From an uncultured Bacteroidales bacterium (GTDB lineage Bacteria > Bacteroidota > Bacteroidia > Bacteroidales > Muribaculaceae): a DNA stretch of 12,284 nt. How positions within the stretch are numbered: the first letter of the stretch is position 1; each line of letters starts with the position of its first letter. Positions 1 through 8,000 of the stretch are shown here, in pieces. A model generated the notes under the pieces. That model did not search any database. It worked only from the letters and a program-made list of their open reading frames with translations, and had not been told where the DNA came from. The stretch covers positions 1 through 12,284 of the forward strand of contig URNY01000081.1 in the NCBI GenBank assembly GCA_900549375.1. Reading direction: 5' to 3'. A program made the position numbers and the translations under genes.

Positions 1-25
1 TTATATTTTACAGCAGGTTACAAAA

Positions 26-53
26 GAGGCTGTGCCTATTTTGACACAGCCTC
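26..53. repeat. Hairpin element, copy 1, upstream of gene 1
   Basis: GAGGCTGTG (26-34) and CACAGCCTC (45-53) are perfect 9-bp inverted arms around a 10-nt loop. The right half (38-53, ATTTTGACACAGCCTC) recurs identically at 2614-2629. No T-tract follows on the + strand, but on the - strand the stem is followed by TTTT, so by itself it would end leftward transcripts better than rightward ones. It resembles GAGGCTGTG-type hairpins that I recall from Bacteroidales intergenic regions (from memory, not checked). It may be the 3' end of an upstream transcription unit, a processing or attenuation element, or a dispersed repeat. Confidence 0.6.
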
Positions 54-75
54 ATGGCGCAAAGAGACAATAATA

Positions 76-111
76 ATTCTCATTAACCGGCACTTTCTGA
101 CCAATGAGAAT
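76..111. repeat. 9-bp inverted repeat in the gene 1 upstream region
   Basis: ATTCTCATT (76-84) and AATGAGAAT (103-111) are perfectly complementary and separated by 18 nt. The element ends 46 nt before the first gene's ATG. It could be a leader hairpin or a split operator. No T-tract follows, so it is not a simple terminator. No clear TAnnTTTG promoter box could be placed in 1-157, so whether it is transcribed is unknown. Confidence 0.4.
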
Positions 112-157
112 GCCGTTCAGATATTGATAATCCTAATATTAACCAATTCAATAACTT

Positions 158-2569
158 ATGAAGAAAAATCTTTACTTAATGATTACGTGCATGTTGCTGA
201 CATTGTGCGGATTCACCGCCGAGGCGGCCACAAAGACCGTCACAGTCAAGACCAACGACACGTCAGGCTTGCAAGTCCGTAATCCCAAATGGGTGTACGG
301 TTCCACAGATGTGGATGAAATCCTCTCGTGGGCAGATGCATCTACCCAAATGAATGTGACTCTCGAAGAAGGTGAAAATCTTGTTTTTCAGGCTGCCGAA
401 AGCAAAGAGATCCAAAAGGTCGTTGTCGGAACAACCGAATGGGGAACGCGCAGTAGCTTCGGCTATGATGATCTCAACGACAATGATGTAGTTGATGTCA
501 CCGTCGGAACTCCTGTCGACAAATCCAAGACAATTACCATCAATACAAATATTGAGGGAGCTGTATCTGTCAGCGAGCAACGCAATTATCAGACTGCGAC
601 ATGGTCCGGAACCACGGGTACTCTCAAAGTCCCGGAGAATGCGGGTCTCCAGATCAGTGCCAACAGTGGTTACAACGTCACAAACGTAATAATCGGTGAA
701 AATGATAAAGGCACTCAGACATATTTCCAGTTCTCGGATTTTGCCGATGGCGACACATTCTCTGTTACAGTCGCTGAGAAACAGCCAAAAGTAGTCGAGA
801 TTGTCGGAAACAAAGACCAGATTAAGGTAAGCTTTGGCGGCTCCGATGTTGAGTATCAGAACGATAAATGGACAGTCTCCATCCCCGACGGTTCCTATAG
901 CTCGGTCGATATAAATCCTCTCGAAGGGTTTGCCATTAAGTCGGCGAAAGACGCGAGCGATAATGAGTACAAGTCCTCATACTCTAAAAATGTACAGCTA
1001 TATTCCTCCAATCTTCCCGACGGTACGACGACAATAACCGTTGAATCCTATAATATCGAGGGATCGCGTACGGCTTCTTTCTCGATTCAAATCGAAGGGG
1101 AAGGCAACGCATCCGACGTGAAAGTTACCCGCAACGGCGAATATCAGGGAATCCCTGTATCGGAATTCAACAATATCAAGTTCAATCCCGAGACTGAGCT
1201 TCCCATCAAGATAGCTCATGTCGATTATAATAAGACACTTTATAAAGTCACAGTAGGAGAAGATGTGCTTGCTGCCCCCGAATATGGCAATGAATACACA
1301 ATTTCCACACTCGCGAGCGGCACTGTCATTAAGGTGGCACCCGCATATCCCGACGTAGATGTGAGCGTTACTTTCACTTTCACAAATGAGGGAACGCAGA
1401 ATGCGATCACGCTGAATGTGGATGGCGAATCTGTTCCGGCAGAGGAATGGCAGGCACCGGGCTATACGTGGAAACTCGGACAGAAAGTAGGCATTTATCC
1501 CAACAATTCTGATTTCGACAATATCTCCATCACAGTCAATGGCGTGACAACCACCAATTTTACAGTGACGGAAGAAACCGGTTATACCGTAAATGTAACG
1601 GCAACGAAGAAACCGACCTGCACACTCACCGTGCTTTGCGACGACATCGACAAAATATTCGTAACCAAAGACGGCAATAAACTCCGGTTCGAGGAGGGTT
1701 CCAACGAGATGGAGCTCAATCAGGGTTCATATATCGGTTTCGGAACTGATGAGGGCTGGAAGTTAGCAGACGTTATCGATAATACCGACAATGGAAATAC
1801 CCCGATATCCGGCCAGTTCTTTTTGAATAGCGATATGACTGTTTTAGTCTATCTTGAACAGCGCAATAAAACAGCGGTGATCTATGTAGAGGAAAGCGAT
1901 AAATGGTCAGGCAACGGACAAGTTACAATAGGAAGTTATCCTACATCTTCGGATATCAATCTTGCAAAAGGATACAATTTCGTGAACTACGCCGAAAGTG
2001 ACCGTCCGTTCAGCCTGCGTATTTATCAGACTGACTATAGCGCCACTACATATTATTATCTCAACGGTACGAAACTGGAGAATATTTATAGCAGTGACGA
2101 GCTGACCAACATGCCCGAGAATTCGGTAATCAAGATCTTTACCGCTGAGCCTGCAAGCCATACCGTGAACTATACGATCGCCGACGGGGTGAATGCAAAA
2201 GTGGCTCACGATTACCTCCAGGAGGTTGCCTCGCCCGGCGCCAACCACAGCTTACAGCATGGCACGCACGTGGTAATCACCCCCGTACAGCGCACCGGCC
2301 TTATAGTTAAAGCCAACGATGCAGCGGTGAGTCCCGATGCTGAAGGTCGCTTTGTAGTGCCCGTCACCGCCGATACGAACATCAGCATCGCCAACGACGG
2401 CCATGTCGGCGTCAACGACATCCTCGAAGTAGAGAATGGAGAAGCCGTCAGCTTCGAAGTTTACAATCTCCAGGGTATCCGCGTGCTGAGCAATGCTTCG
2501 GCCGACGATGTAAGAAATCTTCCCGCAGGAATCTATATCGTCAACGGTAAGAAAGTAGCAATTAAGTAA
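158..2569 (+). CDS. Secreted multi-domain beta-repeat protein with T9SS-like C-terminal tail
   Basis: 803 residues. I do not recognise a named family. Residues 1-23 form a typical signal peptide (MKK, hydrophobic core, likely cleavage after AEA). The remainder has no further membrane segment, is rich in Thr, Val, Asn and Asp, and reads as about eight diverged beta-domains of roughly 85-95 residues. Their approximate bounds are 24-119, 123-208, 211-299, 303-398, 400-486, 487-570, 571-666 and 667-750. Several open with alternating Val/Thr/Ile strands such as KTVTVKT or KTITINT and close with a DG-T/S-xxVTV-like strand. Residues 754-803 form a short tail with VYNLQG and LPAGIYIV, ending in a basic KKVAIK, as in Bacteroidetes secretion sorting domains. 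An extracellular adhesin or surface scaffold is the likely role (inference). The ATG at 158 places the signal peptide exactly at the N-terminus. The gene is visibly more AT-rich than those downstream: two sampled 60-nt lines (541-600 and 2041-2100) give 45% and 38% GC. It is followed after 77 nt by the protease gene. Confidence 0.9.
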   Translation: MKKNLYLMITCMLLTLCGFTAEAATKTVTVKTNDTSGLQVRNPKWVYGSTDVDEILSWADASTQMNVTLEEGENLVFQAAESKEIQKVVVGTTEWGTRSSFGYDDLNDNDVVDVTVGTPVDKSKTITINTNIEGAVSVSEQRNYQTATWSGTTGTLKVPENAGLQISANSGYNVTNVIIGENDKGTQTYFQFSDFADGDTFSVTVAEKQPKVVEIVGNKDQIKVSFGGSDVEYQNDKWTVSIPDGSYSSVDINPLEGFAIKSAKDASDNEYKSSYSKNVQLYSSNLPDGTTTITVESYNIEGSRTASFSIQIEGEGNASDVKVTRNGEYQGIPVSEFNNIKFNPETELPIKIAHVDYNKTLYKVTVGEDVLAAPEYGNEYTISTLASGTVIKVAPAYPDVDVSVTFTFTNEGTQNAITLNVDGESVPAEEWQAPGYTWKLGQKVGIYPNNSDFDNISITVNGVTTTNFTVTEETGYTVNVTATKKPTCTLTVLCDDIDKIFVTKDGNKLRFEEGSNEMELNQGSYIGFGTDEGWKLADVIDNTDNGNTPISGQFFLNSDMTVLVYLEQRNKTAVIYVEESDKWSGNGQVTIGSYPTSSDINLAKGYNFVNYAESDRPFSLRIYQTDYSATTYYYLNGTKLENIYSSDELTNMPENSVIKIFTAEPASHTVNYTIADGVNAKVAHDYLQEVASPGANHSLQHGTHVVITPVQRTGLIVKANDAAVSPDAEGRFVVPVTADTNISIANDGHVGVNDILEVENGEAVSFEVYNLQGIRVLSNASADDVRNLPAGIYIVNGKKVAIK
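227..2408 (+). repeat. About eight diverged tandem beta-domains encoded within gene 1
   Basis: By eye, residues 24-750 divide into about eight units of 85-95 residues. Each unit has an opening Val/Thr/Ile-rich strand, a central Gly/Asn loop region, a middle 'hydrophobic-x-hydrophobic' strand after a Gly-Tyr or Gly-Ser, and a closing strand after DG, SG or ET. Units 1 and 2 are the most alike (TKTVTVKTN and SKTITINTN openings; SFGYDDLNDND and YFQFSDFADGD closings). The later units are much more diverged, and their borders are uncertain by 5-10 residues. Confidence 0.6.
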
Positions 2570-2592
2570 ATAACCATAAATCTTAAAACGTC

Positions 2593-2630
2593 AGAGACTG
2601 TGCCGAAATCCCGATTTTGACACAGCCTCT
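2593..2630. repeat. Hairpin element, copy 2, between genes 1 and 2
   Basis: AGAGACTGTG (2593-2602) pairs with CACAGCCTCT (2621-2630) with one A/C mismatch. After a C/A mismatch, the inner CGAAAT (2604-2609) pairs with ATTTTG (2614-2619), counting one G-T wobble. The result is a long stem with a loop of about four bases. It shares the 16-nt core ATTTTGACACAGCCTC with copy 1, in the same orientation. It ends 16 nt before the protease ATG, so a transcript running from gene 1 into gene 2 would carry this hairpin next to the initiation region. No T-tract follows on the + strand, which argues against efficient rightward termination and leaves attenuation, RNA processing or translation control as options. 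Confidence 0.65.
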
Positions 2631-2646
2631 GCCATTCCGAAACATC

Positions 2647-4992
2647 ATGAAAAAAACAATTCTTGCAATTGCGGCATTCATCGCCGCATCGGCATTTTCG
2701 CCAATGGCGGAAGCCGCTAAACTCGATCCCGGCAGCCGGGCGCGCCTGCGTGCCTCCGGCATCGGCATGGCCGTGAAAGAATCGGGAGGAGTTAAGAAAA
2801 TGATCCGGAAGGTTGCCTCACAGGAGCAGCGTTTCGGTGCGTTCATCACCCTTAACGACGGCTACACCGCCGCCGACCTTGAGGAAGCCGGCGTGCTCGC
2901 ACGTAGTCGCCGAGGAAAGATTCTCCTTGCGGAGCTCACCAAAGAGCAGATAGCGCTTTTGGAAGAGAATCCCGCAGTGGCCGAAATCCGCATCGAACGT
3001 GAAGTGAAAAGCAAGATGAACCTTGTGCGTCCCCTTATGGGAATCGACAAGATTCACGCCGGCGAAGGACTCAAACAGCCCTATACCGGAAAGGGAGTGA
3101 TCGCCGGCATCATCGACGGCGGTTTCGACCCCAACCATGTCAACTTCAAGGATGCCGAAGGGAAAACGCGTATCAAACAGTTCACCTATTTCCGGCCTAC
3201 CGAAAAAGGTGAATACGTGACGCAGAACATGCCTGCCGAGCGCATCGGCGAGATCGACACCGAGAGCGACGAGACCTTCCACGGCACTCATACCCTCGGC
3301 ATCATGGCCGGCGGTTTCAAGGGTAAATCGAAAGTGGCCTTCATAAAAGAGGATGCCGGAGCCCAGGGGGGCTACACAGGCGAGGTTAAAGAGGTCGAGA
3401 ATCCCTACTATGGCGTGGCCTACGATTCCGACATACTCGTGGCCAGCGGTGCCGGCACCGATTATCTGATGGCTCTCGGCTTCGAAGAGATTCTCAACTA
3501 CGCCTATGATTACGCCCACGCGGAGAACCGCCGCATACCGGTGGTGGTGAACCTTTCGCTTGGCACCAACATCGGTCCGCACGATGGAAGTTCCACTCTT
3601 TGCCGCTATATGGACGAGGTCAGCGCCGACCCGCAGGTGCCTCTGGTGATCTGTGCCGCCGCCGGCAACGAAGGGGATATGAACATCGCGCTTCACAAGA
3701 CGTTGACCGCCGAAGACACGGAGCTGAAGACCGCTTTCAAATCGCTCGACATAGCAGGAACGCAGTATAAGAACGCTATGGTTAATCCTGTCTATATCTA
3801 TTCAGATTCGGCGGAACCTTTTGAACTTCAGGCAGTGGTGATCAGCAAGACGCGCAACAGGATCGTTCTCCGGATTCCTCTGGATACCTCCAATCTTGAG
3901 GGCAGCGAACTTTATTATGTCACGGAAGAGGGCTATAAATCGTCGGACGCCGATTTGGTTGACCAGACGCTTGCCCGCTATTTCAACGGCTATCTGGGCG
4001 TGGCTGGTATGCTCGACACTACCGAGAGCGGCCGCTATATGGCTGTGGTCGACGTGATGCTCTGGGACAAGGCCGCCAATCAGGACAAATATGTTGTCGG
4101 CCTTGTGGCAACCGGCAAAGCAGGCCAGCGTCTCGACATTTACACCAACGGCGAGTTCTTTGAGCTCGGCTCACACGGCCTTGACAATCTGGGTTTCGTA
4201 GGCGGAGGCAATGACGGTACGATCTCCGATATCGCCACAGGCAAGAACATCATCTCCGTAGGCTCCTACAATCAGCGCGGCAAGTTCGCCTCGATGGACG
4301 AAGGAATCTACTCTCTCGAAGGAGTTGACTTTGACAATAACGAGGTGTCTCCCTTCTCTTCATGGGGCACGCTTGTCGATGGCCGCAAACTGCCGATGGT
4401 GTGCGCACCCGGAGCTACGGTTATCTCCTCCTCCAACGAATACTTCCTCGACAAATATAACACCATCTACGGCCCGGGTGCCATTCAGGCAACCTACGAA
4501 GCCGACGGCCGCAAATACTCGTGGCATCAGTGCGTGGGCACCTCCATGTCCACTCCCGCCGTGGCCGGCTCGATATGCCTCTGGCTCGAGGCCAATCCGT
4601 ATCTTACATATAAGGATGTGCAGGAGATCATCGCAGAGACGGCTATCGTCGACGATGACGTGAAGAAAGGAAACCCGATTCAGTGGGGAGCCGGCAAGTT
4701 CGACGCTTACGCCGGTCTGAAGGAAGCGTTGAGGCGCGCCTCCGGTGTTGAAGAGATAGCCACGGCTCCCGAAACCTCCTTCATGCTCCGCGAGCTCGGC
4801 GGAGGCCGCTACGAGGTGTTCTGCGCCGGCGTTTCCGGTTTCGAGGCAAACCTCTACAGCGTAGCCGGCGCCAACGTGCTCCGTGAGCGCGCCGATGGTG
4901 AGGAACTCACGATCTCTACCGAAGGTCTCGCACCTGGTGTATACGTGCTCAGCGTAAACGGACTCGGCTCGCGTAAGATTCTTGTGAAATAA
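2647..4992 (+). CDS. Secreted subtilisin-like serine protease (S8 family) with T9SS-like tail
   Basis: 781 residues from the ATG at 2647. A TTG 30 nt upstream is in frame but lies inside a hairpin and would bury the signal peptide, so it is rejected. Residues 1-23 are a signal peptide (ending MAEA). About 24-122 look like a propeptide of the inhibitor type, with a basic junction before MNLVRP at 124. The catalytic triad is visible: Asp157 in GIIDGGFD, His212 in FHGTHT and Ser633 in GTSMSTPAVAG. Asn341 in AAAGNEGD supplies the oxyanion hole. About 290 residues separate Asn341 from Ser633, far more than in subtilisin, so a beta-rich insertion (roughly 350-540) probably interrupts the fold. Residues 712-781 form the C-terminal tail (LYSVAG, LAPGVYVLSV, ending RKILVK). 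It is expected to cleave proteins at the cell surface or outside the cell; the substrate is unknown. The gene lies 77 nt after gene 1 and 30 nt before gene 3, consistent with co-transcription with gene 3. Confidence 0.95.
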   Translation: MKKTILAIAAFIAASAFSPMAEAAKLDPGSRARLRASGIGMAVKESGGVKKMIRKVASQEQRFGAFITLNDGYTAADLEEAGVLARSRRGKILLAELTKEQIALLEENPAVAEIRIEREVKSKMNLVRPLMGIDKIHAGEGLKQPYTGKGVIAGIIDGGFDPNHVNFKDAEGKTRIKQFTYFRPTEKGEYVTQNMPAERIGEIDTESDETFHGTHTLGIMAGGFKGKSKVAFIKEDAGAQGGYTGEVKEVENPYYGVAYDSDILVASGAGTDYLMALGFEEILNYAYDYAHAENRRIPVVVNLSLGTNIGPHDGSSTLCRYMDEVSADPQVPLVICAAAGNEGDMNIALHKTLTAEDTELKTAFKSLDIAGTQYKNAMVNPVYIYSDSAEPFELQAVVISKTRNRIVLRIPLDTSNLEGSELYYVTEEGYKSSDADLVDQTLARYFNGYLGVAGMLDTTESGRYMAVVDVMLWDKAANQDKYVVGLVATGKAGQRLDIYTNGEFFELGSHGLDNLGFVGGGNDGTISDIATGKNIISVGSYNQRGKFASMDEGIYSLEGVDFDNNEVSPFSSWGTLVDGRKLPMVCAPGATVISSSNEYFLDKYNTIYGPGAIQATYEADGRKYSWHQCVGTSMSTPAVAGSICLWLEANPYLTYKDVQEIIAETAIVDDDVKKGNPIQWGAGKFDAYAGLKEALRRASGVEEIATAPETSFMLRELGGGRYEVFCAGVSGFEANLYSVAGANVLRERADGEELTISTEGLAPGVYVLSVNGLGSRKILVK

Positions 4993-5022
4993 AGCAATAA
5001 TTAACGACTTATTTTTTAGAAT

Positions 5023-8000
5023 ATGTTTAAAAAGCTAAAAACAGCACTGTTAGGAATGCTGGTTGCCGCATTGCCGGCAACAGCTCAGACTCAGCAGGAG
5101 GATCCGATGTTCACTTTCGAAGTGAGCACCGCCACCAGTGAGTCTGTAAACTTCAGTTTCTCGATCGGCGCCACAGAGAAGATGTACATAGATGTGGATT
5201 TCGGCTATGGCGCTACCGAGCAGGAGATAGATGTGGCCGTTACCGACCCGGAAGCGGGTATTACCGGAACCTTCATATCCGGCAATATAGCGAAAGGCCG
5301 CAATGTCGTGAAGGTTTACGGCGATCCTTCCAAGATCGACTACCTGAGCCTTTCTGGAATCGGGATAACGAAACTCGACATAACGAAACTTGTCAACCTC
5401 GAGTTTCTCTATCTTAGCCACAACCAGCTCGAGAGCCTCGATCTTACGCCCAATACGAAGCTCGTCGTGATCGATGTAGAGGATAATCCCTTCGACAAAT
5501 CGCCTTTTGTCGTGGGCGCTCCGAAGGCTGATCTGGCCATGCTTTCGATCTCAAATATCGGAGCCATCGACGATGCGTTGTCGCTCCGCGACTACCCGAA
5601 CCTTCAGATATTCGACGCTTTTGCATGTCGGCCGCTGAAGACCTGCGATCCCACCGGTTGCCCGAACATGAAGCGTATATCGCTCGACCTCACCAGCGTG
5701 TCGACGCTCGATGTGACCAAGAATCCCGAGCTCCTCATTCTCAACATCTCCGGTTGTCGCATAACCGATATCGACCTGAGCAAGAATACTAAACTCACCG
5801 AGTTCTACTGCTCGCGCTATGGAAGCCTAAACGGCGAATATAAATTCACGAGCATTGACGTCACGAACAATCCCGAGCTCTACCGGCTCTATTGCTCCGG
5901 CAACCTGCTCACGGAGCTCGACCTGAGCAAAAACCCAAAACTCTTCAATTTCAACTGTTCGCACAATCTGCTTAAATCCATCGATCTGACAGCCAATCCG
6001 GATCTCTATACGGTGGATATCTCATATAATCTTATGGACTTCGCCACCATGCCTGCCCCGAGAATGACTTGGAACGAATATTGGTTCCAGCAGGAGCCTA
6101 TGGAAGTGAACCGAAGCTATCCCGTCGGCACAGTGATCGATCTGTCGAAGCGCGTTATGCGCGAGGACGGAACGACTACGGCACGTCTGATGGTGCGCAA
6201 TGAGCTCGATCCCGGCACTTATAAGGCTCTTCCCGATGAATATTTCAAGTTCGAGGCCGGAAAGGTTACCCTCCAGAAGAGCTATAACGACAGCATTTAT
6301 ATCAACTACTCCAATACTACGTTGCCCGACTATGATCTGAGAACCTCCAGTTTTATGGTTAAGGAGGCGGCCGACTTCGGCAAAGACAATCTGGTGGTGG
6401 CTCTGCGCCGTCTCCCCGGCAACAAGAAAGCCGCTTTCAAGATCGGTATCCTCGGCGCCACTGCCGAGACTCCCAAGAAATTCAGTGTTGATTTCGGAAA
6501 GGGTGGAATTCAGGAATTCACGGCAACTACCTCCGAGATTCCGGCAGAGCCCAACGCATCTACGGAAGATTCCGGTACGGACATGAAAGTCTATATGCCG
6601 GAGGGTACCGATATCACGGCTTTCGCCATCGACGGGATGCAGCTGAATTATATAGATTTGGATGCCGCTCCTACGCTCCAGTATCTGTCTCTGACGAACT
6701 GCCGTCTGCCGGCTATCGATCTTCCCTGGAACCGATGTCTGCGCAGCCTCGACCTTTCCGACAACGGACTGACGGAGCTCGATCTTGCGGGCGGTGACGG
6801 CGACAATGGTAAGAATGTGCTCACAGATATCCGCGCCGCACGCAACAAACTCACCAAGGTGACGCTTGGCGACGGCCGCACGCCGCGCCGGCTGGACCTC
6901 GCCGACAACGATCTCAAGGAATTCAGTCTTGAAAACACTTCGAACCTGATAGAGTTATATCTTGCCAACAACAAACTCGAATCTCTTAATCTCGAATACT
7001 GTGAGAGCCTCGCTACACTCGATGTTTCCGGCAATATGCTTTCCGCTCTTCCCATTCCGCTGTATACGCCGCTCAAGAACCTGAAGCTTGAAGGCAACCG
7101 CATTCCGCTTCCCGCACTTCCCGCAGTTAGCAAGTTCGACAGCTACAGCTATGCCCCGCAGCAGGTTTATGCAGTGCCTGAGAAAGCGCCGACAGTAAAT
7201 CTCAGCGAGCATTGGCTCGATAACGAAGGCCATGTCACTGCTTTCGAATGGCGCCGTGTGGAAGACAACCGCGTACTTACCGATGCCGAGGTATCGATGA
7301 ACGAAGGACACCACCGTTTCCTCGACCCCTCTGTCGGCAAAGTTTATTGCGTATGGTCGCATCCCGATTTCCCCGACTTCAAGGACGACAACATCTATCG
7401 CTCAACTGAGGTACTCACCGCCGAGATGCCGACGCATGTGGTTGCGACATTCAAGACACTTGAGGCCGGCGAAGCAACGCTGACGCTCGCCGGCGCACAG
7501 CCGCAGACAACGGTTTATGTGGACTGGAGCGGCAAACTCGATCTTGAGCAATGTGTGCTGGAGACGACCTACAAGCATTTCAAAGGCACCCGCGAGGCAA
7601 ATGCGGAAGTGAAGGTATATTCCTACGACGAGAATGACGGCGTGACTGTCTTCAGCCTTTCTGCCGGACCGCTTGAATATATCGACGCTTCAAAGATGAA
7701 AGGACTTAAGGCATTCTCATGCTCCGGTTCCGGCCTGACATCCGACAAAATCTCCCTGCCTGCTTCTGCCGCCCTCGAAGAGCTTACACTCTCGGGCGCC
7801 AAACTGAAGACATTCGACTTCTCGAACTATGCAGGTTTGCGTCTGATCGATGTATCGCACAATGAAATCGAGGAGATCGACCTCTCGAAGTATAAGGCTC
7901 TCGAAAGTTTCTATGCACCCTACAACAAGATCAGGACCACTAAATTCGATAATCCCCTACTCTGGGAACTCGCGCTTGTAGAAAACGATTTGTCGGAAAT

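Noticed and set aside
2617..2646. Upstream TTG start for the protease
   Set aside because: It lies inside the hairpin element and adds ten residues before a perfect signal peptide starting at the ATG at 2647.
2818..3696. 292-codon open frame on the - strand inside the protease gene
   Set aside because: It is antisense to a clear S8 protease with an intact triad, and its translation is rich in His, Val and Gly without a domain. It is a shadow of GC-rich codon use.
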